Origin: JBGOUV01 sp041477815
GTDB taxonomy: Bacteria > Acidobacteriota > Terriglobia > Bryobacterales > JACQDG01
Assembly (NCBI GenBank): GCA_041477815.1
Contig: JBGOUV010000179.1
Coordinates: 1 to 13,342, forward strand
Reading direction: 5' to 3'
DNA: 13,342 nt
The position numbers and the translations under genes are program-made. Each line of letters opens with the position of its first letter. Position 1 is the stretch's first letter. A model generated the notes under the pieces. That model saw only the letters and a program-made list of their open reading frames with translations. It did no database searches and was not told where the DNA came from. This document shows, one piece after another, positions 7,324 through 12,139 of this stretch.

Positions 7324-7656
7324 TTACGGCGCTCCGGGGGTCACTGCCGGCAGCGAGGTCCCCGGGGAGCCCGCTTCCACCGTGCCGTTGACCAGATCGC
7401 GCAATTCCTTGCTGGGCTTGAAGAACGGGATGCGCTTGGCCGGCACGTCCACCCGGTCGCCGGACTTGGGATTGCGGCCGATGCGGGCCTGCCGCTGCCG
7501 GGTCCGGAAGCTGCCGAACCCGCGGATCTCGATCTTGTCGCCGCCGCGCAGGGACTTCACAATGCTGTCGAAAATGGTCTCCACGATCACCTCCGATTCC
7601 TTGCGCGTCATCTCCACCACTCGGGAGACTTCATCGATCAGGTCGGCCTTGGTCAT
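7324..7656 (-). CDS. HU/IHF-family DNA-binding protein
   Basis: A 110-residue nucleoid protein that binds and bends DNA as a dimer. The fold is complete: an N-terminal helical dimerisation part (TKADLIDEVSRVVEMTRKES), the turn motif RGFGSF at 45-50, the beta-arm with the tip RNPKSG at 61-66, and the closing FFKPSKELRDLVN at 78-90. The KIEIRGFGSF and ARIGRNPKSG segments resemble IHF subunits as much as HU. Its place directly after rpsA matches ihfB in E. coli, so an IHF-beta-like role is possible, but I do not assign the symbol. Residues 91-110 are an extra Gly/Pro/Ser/Thr-rich tail beyond the usual 90-95 residues. The start lies nine bases after the rpsA stop, with no clear ribosome site of its own, which suggests coupled translation. 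Confidence 0.92.
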   Translation of the reverse strand: MTKADLIDEVSRVVEMTRKESEVIVETIFDSIVKSLRGGDKIEIRGFGSFRTRQRQARIGRNPKSGDRVDVPAKRIPFFKPSKELRDLVNGTVEAGSPGTSLPAVTPGAP

Positions 7657-7665
7657 AGCGGCTTT

Positions 7666-9465
7666 TTACTTATCCTCTCTTTCCTTGTAACTCAGCGCCT
7701 CTTCGATGGTGCTGCCGGCGGTGGCGGCCAGTTGACTGTACTGCTCCAGCCGCGTCCGCTCCTCATCCTCCAGCACCCCCCGCAGGCTAAGACCGATCTT
7801 TTTCTCGGCCGGGTTCAGCTTGATGATCTTGAAATTACCTTCCTGCCCGTCGGCGGGGGGCTGGAAGCCCTCCTCGGCGGGAATCTCCGAATTATGACAC
7901 AGCCCTTCCACGCCCTCCGCCACCTCCACGAAAATACCGAAACCGGCCCGGCGCGTCACCCGTCCCCGCGCGTGGTCGCCCACCTTGTGGGTCTGGAAGA
8001 AGGTTTCCCAGGCGTCCGGCTGCAACTGCTTGATGCCCAGCGACAGGCGCCGGTTCTCGGCGTCGATGCGCAGGATCACGGCCTGCACCTTCTGGCCCTT
8101 CTTCAGCGCCTCGCTGGGATGCTTGACGTGCTTGGTCCAGGAAATGTCGGAGATATGCACCAGTCCGTCGATGCCGTCCTCGATCTCGACGAAAGCGCCG
8201 AACTCAGTAAGGTTGCGCACGCGCCCCTCCACCACCGATCCGATCGAATAGCGGCCGGAGAGGGTGGACCACGGGTTGGGCTCGAGCTGTTTCAGCCCCA
8301 GCGAGATCCGCCTCTCCTGGGTGTGCAGCTCCAGCACCACCACCTCCACCTGATCCCCGCTCTTGACGATCTTGGAGGGGTGTTTGGTGCGCTTCGACCA
8401 GGTCATCTCGGAGACGTGGATGAGGCCTTCGACGCCCGGTTCCAGCTCCACGAAGGCGCCGTAGTCGGTCACGTTCATCACCCGGCCGAAAGCGCGGGCG
8501 TTGGCCGGATAACGCTCGCTCACGGTCTCCCAGGGGTCCGGATGGAGTTGCTTGATCCCCAGTGAAACGCGCTCCCGGTCCTTATCGAACTTCAGCACCT
8601 TGACCGTGATCGTCTCACCGACGTGCAGGACCTCGGAGGGATGATTGACCCGTCCGTGCGAGATATCGGTGACGTGGAGCAGGCCGTCCACTCCGCCCAG
8701 GTCGATGAAGGCCCCGTAATCGGTGAGATTCTTGACCACCCCCTGCACTACTGCGTCCTCGGACAGGCCCTCCATGGTGTGGCGGCGGCGGTCGTGGATC
8801 TCCTCTTCCATGGCCACGCGGCGGCTCACCACCACGTTGCCCCGCTTACGGTTCAGCTTGATGATCCGAACCGGAACTTCCTTATCTTTCCAGATCTCCA
8901 GGTTGTGGGTGGGTCGCAGGTCGGTCTGCGAGCCCGGCAGGAACGCCTTGACCCCGCTGATGTCCACCTCCAGGCCGCCCTTGACCCGCTCCACCACTTG
9001 CGCCAGCAGGGTCGCCTTTTCGAGAAAGGCTTTCTCCAGGCGGTCCCAGGTGCGCAGCCGCTTGGCCTTCTCATGGGAAAGCCGCACATAGCCATCGACT
9101 TCGGCGGCGTGCTCCACCATCACGTCGACGACGTCGCCCGGCTCCACGCGGACCCGTCCCCAGGGATCCCGAAATTGCTCGATCGGCGCCAAGCCCTCGC
9201 ACTTGTAGCCGATGTCGACGATCACCTCTTCCCCGGAGACTTTCAGCACGCGACCCTGGCGGATCTCACCCGCGTGCAGCGTGCTGAAGCGGGTGTAGTT
9301 GTCCATCAGGCTGGCATAGGGATCCGCCTCGCGCGCGACTGCGGCGGCGACGCCCGGCGAGGGCGCTACCGGGGTCCCCGGCATGCCCGGCATTCCTGGT
9401 GAAGGGGTAGTGGACCTCCCCTCGGAAGCGCCGGTACCCTGCAGCTCGTCGGGTCTGGTGGCCAT
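7666..9465 (-). CDS. rpsA: 30S ribosomal protein S1
   Basis: A 599-residue S1 protein, which brings mRNA to the small ribosomal subunit and helps translation of weak or absent Shine-Dalgarno messages. Six S1 (OB-fold) repeats are visible at about 65-132, 149-216, 236-304, 323-391, 408-478 and 495-563. Repeats 3-5 are the most canonical, with NLTDYGAF or similar followed by GLLHVTDIS-type strands and SLGIKQL ends. Repeats 1-2 are divergent, as expected for the ribosome-binding half. Before repeat 1 is an unusual low-complexity Pro/Gly/Met tail (about 20-38). The start at 9465 (MATRPDEL) is chosen because a promoter lies at 9496-9525, so the open frame that continues to 9672 is not transcribed. 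The ATG has no Shine-Dalgarno sequence and follows a U-rich leader, a situation known for E. coli rpsA, where S1 represses its own translation. It heads an operon with the HU/IHF and HIT genes. Confidence 0.95.
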   Translation of the reverse strand: MATRPDELQGTGASEGRSTTPSPGMPGMPGTPVAPSPGVAAAVAREADPYASLMDNYTRFSTLHAGEIRQGRVLKVSGEEVIVDIGYKCEGLAPIEQFRDPWGRVRVEPGDVVDVMVEHAAEVDGYVRLSHEKAKRLRTWDRLEKAFLEKATLLAQVVERVKGGLEVDISGVKAFLPGSQTDLRPTHNLEIWKDKEVPVRIIKLNRKRGNVVVSRRVAMEEEIHDRRRHTMEGLSEDAVVQGVVKNLTDYGAFIDLGGVDGLLHVTDISHGRVNHPSEVLHVGETITVKVLKFDKDRERVSLGIKQLHPDPWETVSERYPANARAFGRVMNVTDYGAFVELEPGVEGLIHVSEMTWSKRTKHPSKIVKSGDQVEVVVLELHTQERRISLGLKQLEPNPWSTLSGRYSIGSVVEGRVRNLTEFGAFVEIEDGIDGLVHISDISWTKHVKHPSEALKKGQKVQAVILRIDAENRRLSLGIKQLQPDAWETFFQTHKVGDHARGRVTRRAGFGIFVEVAEGVEGLCHNSEIPAEEGFQPPADGQEGNFKIIKLNPAEKKIGLSLRGVLEDEERTRLEQYSQLAATAGSTIEEALSYKEREDK

Positions 9466-9495
9466 AGGGAAACCACTGAAAAATCGATAGTAATG

Positions 9496-9525
9496 ACTAT
9501 AACCAAGATTCGCCGCCGTTGTCAA
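9496..9525 (-). promoter_or_regulatory. Near-consensus sigma-70 promoter of rpsA
   Basis: On the minus strand a perfect TTGACA (9525-9520), an 18-bp spacer and TATAGT (9501-9496, five of six) form the best promoter in the window. The start point should be near 9489, giving a leader of about 24 bases that contains a run of five U and no Shine-Dalgarno sequence. The strength suits a ribosomal protein operon. It places the true rpsA start at 9465. Confidence 0.8.
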
Positions 9526-9651
9526 TTTCTCAAAGGCGCGGGCAGCACCGAGACGGTGGTTCAAGCTGGGAAGCAACCATCCCTCGCGAATTCCAAGCCC
9601 TGCTCCCATTTGCCCCTCCGGCGCGTTCTTTCTCGACCGCTCCTCTATAGA

Positions 9652-9677
9652 CGTGGGACGCAGGTGCACCACCCACG
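9652..9677. repeat. Imperfect dyad with central GGTGCACC palindrome in the rpsA/glycosyltransferase gap
   Basis: CGTGGG (9652-9657) and CCCACG (9672-9677) are inverted, and the 8-bp palindrome GGTGCACC (9663-9670) lies between them. It could be an operator for the glycosyltransferase promoter some 45 bp downstream, or chance in GC-rich DNA. The rest of the 281-bp divergent gap (9466-9746) holds the two promoters and nothing else I can identify. Confidence 0.25.
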
Positions 9678-9718
9678 CGGTGTGGCCTGCGGCCAGGGGG
9701 AACTCGTGACCGCGCTGC

Positions 9719-9739
9719 TATAATTCCCCTTTTCGGGAG
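9719..9739 (+). promoter_or_regulatory. -10 box and ribosome binding site of the glycosyltransferase gene
   Basis: A perfect TATAAT at 9719-9724 stands out in the GC-rich context, but no -35 box is seen 16-18 bp upstream. GGGAG at 9735-9739 lies seven bases before the TTG at 9747 and supports that unusual start codon. A transcript beginning near 9731 would have a leader of about 16 bases. Confidence 0.6.
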
Positions 9740-9746
9740 ACCCTCT

Positions 9747-10484
9747 TTGATCGCGTCCCTTTCCGTGGTGATCCCCGCCTACAACGAAGAACCCCGGCTG
9801 CCCAAAACGCTGGACCAGGTCGCCCGGTACTGCGCCGAGCGCGTCGGGCAGGGCGAGATCGTGGTGGTCAACGACGGCTCCCGCGACGCCACCGCCGACC
9901 TAGCCCGCCGGTTTGCCGCCACCCACTCCTCGGCGCGGCTCCAGATCCGGGTGCTCGACAATCCGGGCAATCGCGGCAAGGGCTATTCGGTCCGCCACGG
10001 CATGCTGGAGGCCGCGCAGGAATGGGTGCTGTTCAGCGACGCCGATCTGTCCGCCCCCATCGAGGAATGCGAAAAGTTGTTTGCGGCCTTAGGCGACCGC
10101 TACCAGGCGGCCATCGGCTCGCGGGCGCTCGACCGCTCGCTGATCGGCGTCCACCAGTCCGTGCTGCGCGAGAACGCCGGCCGCATCTTCAACGCCTGCA
10201 TGCGTTTGTTCACCGGCCTCCACTTCGCCGATACGCAATGCGGGTTCAAGCTATTCCGCCGCGACGCCGCCCGGGAGATCTGCCGCCGCCAGCGCCTGGA
10301 GCGCTTCGGCTTCGACGTGGAGATCCTCTACCTGGCCCAGAAGCTCGGTTACCAGACCGTGGAGGTGCCGGTCCGCTGGAATCACGACGCGGGCACCAAG
10401 GTCAGCATGATCGGCGACAGCCTGGACATGTTTCTGGATCTCTGGAGGGTCCGGGTGAACGATTGGAAGGGTTTGTACCGGTAA
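9747..10484 (+). CDS. Family-2 glycosyltransferase, dolichyl-phosphate beta-glucosyltransferase (ALG5)-like
   Basis: A 245-residue GT-A enzyme expected to move a sugar from a nucleotide-sugar to a polyprenyl (undecaprenyl) phosphate at the inner face of the membrane, feeding envelope glycan synthesis. Visible motifs: SVVIPAYNEE at 6-15, VNDGSRD at 41-47, the metal-binding SDADLSAP with D98 and D100 at 97-104, GSR at 124-126, the DTQCGFKLF acceptor-region signature at 162-170, RFGFDVEI at 186-193 and PVRWNHDAG at 208-216. The DTQCGFK and FDVEILYLA set marks the DPM1/ALG5-like branch of GT2. There is no C-terminal membrane anchor; the protein ends soon after the catalytic domain. The TTG start is supported by GGGAG seven bases upstream and leaves the first strand intact. 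The sugar cannot be told from sequence. The kinase gene 80 bp downstream has its own possible promoter. Confidence 0.9.
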   Translation: MIASLSVVIPAYNEEPRLPKTLDQVARYCAERVGQGEIVVVNDGSRDATADLARRFAATHSSARLQIRVLDNPGNRGKGYSVRHGMLEAAQEWVLFSDADLSAPIEECEKLFAALGDRYQAAIGSRALDRSLIGVHQSVLRENAGRIFNACMRLFTGLHFADTQCGFKLFRRDAAREICRRQRLERFGFDVEILYLAQKLGYQTVEVPVRWNHDAGTKVSMIGDSLDMFLDLWRVRVNDWKGLYR

Positions 10485-10487
10485 ATC

Positions 10488-10493
10488 TTGACA
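10488..10493 (+). promoter_or_regulatory. Possible -35 box (TTGACA) ahead of the RsbW-like/STAS pair
   Basis: A perfect TTGACA starts four bases after the glycosyltransferase stop. At 17-18 bp spacing the -10 position reads only CCATCT or CATCTT, a poor match, so this is half a promoter by consensus. The 80-bp gap (10485-10564) also holds a long purine stretch (10538-10550) that could serve as a distant ribosome site for the next gene. Confidence 0.35.
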
Positions 10494-10564
10494 TCCTATG
10501 GGCCGTTGTGCCATCTTAGGCATTCCTTGCATCGCCCCAAAGGGAGGGGGCCGGTGGCCTCACT

Positions 10565-10993
10565 ATGGCTGAAACCAAAAGCCTGGAGGTCAATCTGGAG
10601 AGCACGTTGGACAGTGTGGACGTCGCCGAGGAGATGGTTAAGACCTTCGCCGTAGAGGCGGGGTATCCCGAGGACGAGGTCCACCAGATTGGCATGGCTA
10701 TCCGCGAGAGCGTGATCAACGCGGTGGTCCATGGCAATTGCTACAGCTCTCAGAAAAAGGTCTCCGTCGCTATGGAGGCGAACGGCGAGCAGCTTACTAT
10801 TCGAGTGCAGGACCAGGGGGCCGGCTTCGATGTCGACGAGGTACCGGACCCGCTGGCGGATGAAAACTTGTTGCGGAAATCGGGCCGGGGATTGTTTCTG
10901 ATCCGCGCCTTCATGGACGGGGTGGCCCTGCGCCGCCTCAGCCCGGAAGGCATGGAAGTCGTCATGACCAAGAATTTCCCCGCCACTCAATAA
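10565..10993 (+). CDS. RsbW/SpoIIAB-like GHKL serine kinase (anti-sigma factor type)
   Basis: A 142-residue ATP-binding protein of the HATPase_c_2 type. In partner-switching systems such kinases hold a sigma factor or other target inactive and phosphorylate a STAS antagonist to keep it from interfering. The N box is IRESVINAVVHGN at 46-58, with E48 as likely catalytic base and N52 as metal ligand. The G1 box is DQGAGF at 83-88 and the G2 box SGRGLFL at 106-112. The kinase domain is the whole protein; there is no sensor, receiver or membrane segment. The ATG at 10565 has a G-rich stretch 13 bases or more upstream, further than ideal. The STAS partner follows after 14 bases. No sigma factor gene adjoins, so the target is unknown. 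Confidence 0.88.
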   Translation: MAETKSLEVNLESTLDSVDVAEEMVKTFAVEAGYPEDEVHQIGMAIRESVINAVVHGNCYSSQKKVSVAMEANGEQLTIRVQDQGAGFDVDEVPDPLADENLLRKSGRGLFLIRAFMDGVALRRLSPEGMEVVMTKNFPATQ

Positions 10994-10998
10994 GGAGG
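10993..10998 (+). promoter_or_regulatory. Ribosome binding site of the STAS gene, overlapping the kinase stop codon
   Basis: TAAGGAGG at 10991-10998 joins the kinase's TAA stop to a perfect AGGAGG, nine bases before the GTG at 11008. It decides the GTG start and suggests that ribosomes ending the kinase can reload onto the STAS gene, which would help keep the two partners in proportion. Confidence 0.75.
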
Positions 10999-11007
10999 AA
11001 TCGTTCT

Positions 11008-11352
11008 GTGAGCATTAAAGCGAGCACGCGCCTGGTGGACGGTGTGACGATTGTCGATCTGAGCGGGCGCATTACCCTGGGGGAAGCTTCCAGCACCCTG
11101 CGCGAGACCGTGCGCGACCTGATTTCCAAGGGCCAGAAGAACATTCTGCTGAACCTGGGAGACGTCACCTACATCGACAGCTCCGGCATCGGCGAGCTGG
11201 TGTCGAGCTATACTTCGGTCAGCAACCAGGGCGGCAAGCTCAAGCTGCTGAACCTGCAGAAGAAGGTTCACGATCTGCTGCAGATCACCAAGCTGTACAC
11301 GGTCTTTGAGGTCCACACCGACGAAGCGGCGGCCGTCCGCAGTTTCTCGTAA
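11008..11352 (+). CDS. STAS-domain anti-sigma factor antagonist (SpoIIAA/RsbV-like)
   Basis: A 114-residue single STAS domain. Typical elements are the N-terminal strands VDGVTIVDLSGRITLGEAS (10-28), KNILLNLGDVTYIDSSGIGEL (44-64) and the closing helix KVHDLLQITKLYTVFEV. The switch motif DSSG is at 57-60; one of S58 or S59 should be the residue phosphorylated by the adjacent kinase. Unphosphorylated protein would bind the kinase and free its target. The Gly-rich linker QGGKLKLLNLQKK before the last helix is common in this branch. Start GTG at 11008 is set by AGGAGG. Gene order kinase-then-antagonist is the reverse of the Bacillus rsbV-rsbW order. It is the last gene before a structured non-coding region. 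Confidence 0.92.
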   Translation: MSIKASTRLVDGVTIVDLSGRITLGEASSTLRETVRDLISKGQKNILLNLGDVTYIDSSGIGELVSSYTSVSNQGGKLKLLNLQKKVHDLLQITKLYTVFEVHTDEAAAVRSFS

Positions 11353-11360
11353 TGGCACGT

Positions 11361-11408
11361 ACCGGCTTACGGCGGGGGCGGGATTCTCCCGAGGCCGCCG
11401 GCGCCGGT
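11361..11408 (+). terminator. Nested GC-rich stem-loop after the STAS gene
   Basis: Three nested pairings fall on one axis: ACCGGC (11361-11366) with GCCGGT (11403-11408), GGCGG (11371-11375) with CCGCC (11395-11399), and CGGGA (11379-11383) with TCCCG (11387-11391) around a TTC loop. It starts eight bases after the stop codon, so a transcript-end or stability role is likely. There is no T-run, so it is not a classical intrinsic terminator. Confidence 0.5.
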
Positions 11409-11486
11409 CGAACAACCCGGAACATCACGCCCGGAGAACGCCAGAAGAGGTTGGCGGTGGCCTAACAGCCCGTGCCAGAGGTCACT

Positions 11487-11504
11487 GAGCGCCAATTGGC
11501 GCTC
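11487..11504. repeat. 18-bp perfect palindrome
   Basis: GAGCGCCAATTGGCGCTC is perfectly self-complementary with no loop. That form suits a protein-binding operator or a site recognised by a dimer better than an RNA hairpin. It lies 135 bp past the STAS stop and is not near a visible promoter. Confidence 0.75.
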
Positions 11505-11630
11505 GATAACGTCTGCCGAATCAAGGGTTTGCCGAACCCGAATCGAGGGGTGTGGGGTTTTGCCACGGGGGCGACCCCCTGGCCGGCTCCTTCCCCCACC
11601 AGGTGCCCCTCCGCCGCAGATCGGTGGGGG
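11502..11630. repeat. Run of three stem-loops
   Basis: First, CTCGAT (11502-11507) pairs with ATCGAG (11542-11547) and encloses GGGTT/AACCC (11525-11529 and 11535-11539). Second, GCCA-C-GGGGG (11562-11571) pairs with CCCCC-TGGC (11575-11583) around a CGA loop, with one bulged C. Third, CCCCCACC (11593-11600) pairs with GGTGGGGG (11623-11630) across a 22-base loop. The second is very stable on either strand. The first shares CTC with the 18-bp palindrome, so those two would compete. Confidence 0.5.
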
Positions 11631-11693
11631 GCCCAAATTCAGTGGCGCCGCCAAGGTACGAACTCACAGGGCTCAAGTCTTTCTTACTTCACG

Positions 11694-11814
11694 AGCCGGC
11701 CAGAGGGCCGGCTGCGGCCCAGGGGGGCCGCCCCACCATGTGCCTGACGGCACGGCGGAACCGGTGGACCCCGCGCGAGACGGTAGCGCAGGCGTCTTTT
11801 TCCGGTTCCGCCGT
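11694..11814. repeat. Three tandem tetraloop hairpins followed by a 13-bp inverted repeat
   Basis: Hairpin A is AGCCGGCC-AGAG-GGCCGGCT (11694-11713). Hairpin B is GCGGCCC-AGGG-GGGCCGC (11714-11731), directly abutting A. Hairpin C is GTGCC-TGAC-GGCAC (11740-11753). All have perfect stems and four-base loops. They run into a perfect 13-bp inverted repeat, ACGGCGGAACCGG (11752-11764) with its complement at 11802-11814, whose inner part holds AGACG/CGTCT (11778-11782 and 11793-11797). A TTTTT run (11797-11801) lies just inside the 3' arm. Read on the minus strand this block is downstream of the secreted peptide gene and could end its transcript. Confidence 0.6.
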
Positions 11815-11836
11815 AACCGCCGCCAATCCGGACAAC

Positions 11837-12058
11837 CTACTTGGTCGCCGGCTTGGGAGTCGAGTTGGGGGTGGCGATGCCGGTCTTGGGCTCCGCCGGC
11901 TTGTGGGCCTTGCGGTGCTTCTTCTTGGCAACCGGAGCGGGCGCGGCAGCAGCCGTATCGGCCGCCTTGGGCGTGACCGGCTTCTTCGCCTCCTGAGCCA
12001 GCGCAACGGTTCCCAGGGCCAGCGCCAGGCCCAGTGCAAAGGTCGTAAGCTTCTTCAT
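11837..12058 (-). CDS. Small secreted Lys/Ala/Pro-rich peptide
   Basis: A 73-residue precursor of unknown role. Residues 1-21 are a clear signal peptide (KKLTTFALGLALALGTVALA), with likely cleavage at ALA before Q22. The mature part of about 52 residues is disordered and basic, made mostly of Lys, Ala, Pro and Thr, with a KKKHRKAHK patch at 46-54 and no cysteine. This composition recalls acid-shock (Asr-like) peptides and other periplasmic basic peptides; that is a resemblance in composition, not proven homology. The start at 12058 is chosen because GGAGG (12073-12069) lies ten bases upstream and because it begins the signal peptide exactly; a longer frame to 12118 has no support. It lies 81 bp downstream of the RND permease on the same strand and may be co-transcribed or have its own promoter. 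Confidence 0.78.
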   Translation of the reverse strand: MKKLTTFALGLALALGTVALAQEAKKPVTPKAADTAAAAPAPVAKKKHRKAHKPAEPKTGIATPNSTPKPATK

Positions 12059-12112
12059 GGTTTCGTTTCCTCCAGGCGATGATTTCGCCTCTTCAATAGG
12101 TGAGACGAAACC
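12059..12112 (-). promoter_or_regulatory. Foldable leader around the ribosome site of the secreted peptide gene
   Basis: On the minus strand an 8-bp outer stem pairs GGTTTCGT (12112-12105) with ACGAAACC (12066-12059), the latter ending exactly at the start codon. Inside it AGGCGA (12090-12085) pairs with TCGCCT (12079-12074) around a five-base loop. The GGAGG ribosome site (12073-12069) sits between the inner hairpin and the outer stem. Folding would crowd ribosome access, as in an RNA thermometer or similar cis control. Function is inferred from pairing only. Confidence 0.45.
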
Positions 12113-12139
12113 GCGCATTAAGGCAGGATGAATCGAGGG

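Larger units (their letters stand above)
11353..11836. other. 484-bp convergent intergenic region rich in palindromes; no credible gene
   Basis: This gap lies between the ends of the STAS gene (+) and the small secreted peptide gene (-). Its open frames on both strands have low-complexity Gly/Pro/Arg products, no ribosome sites and no recognisable domains, so I call none. Instead the DNA holds at least eight inverted repeats in series, listed separately. Such density in a region where only terminators are needed suggests a structured RNA or a dispersed non-coding repeat. It does not match a tRNA, tmRNA or other RNA family that I can recognise. Confidence 0.6.

Noticed and set aside
6952..8565. 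A 537-codon plus-strand open frame opposite HIT, HU/IHF and rpsA
   Set aside because: It spans three minus-strand genes and their stops and has no domain; it is a shadow of their codon bias.
9466..9672. A 69-residue N-terminal extension of S1
   Set aside because: A near-consensus promoter lies inside it (9496-9525), so it would not be transcribed, and the S1 family starts near the MATRPDEL methionine.
11547..11571. Possible G-quadruplex
   Set aside because: Only three G-runs of four or more occur close together; a fourth is too far away.
11520..11600. tRNA-like or tmRNA-like appearance (GGGTT...AACCC near a GGGGGCGACCC block)
   Set aside because: No acceptor stem, anticodon arm or TPsiC consensus can be arranged, and the stems do not fit tRNA spacing.
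11367..11654. A 95-codon minus-strand frame and overlapping plus-strand frames in the intergenic region
   Set aside because: Their products are Gly/Pro/Arg-rich with no domain, no ribosome site and no codon pattern like the neighbours; the inverted repeats explain the DNA better.
12130..12139. GAATCGAGGG also present at 11540-11549, as a possible target duplication of an inserted element
   Set aside because: A 10-bp match in 13 kb of biased sequence can arise by chance, and the copies do not border the inverted repeats cleanly.
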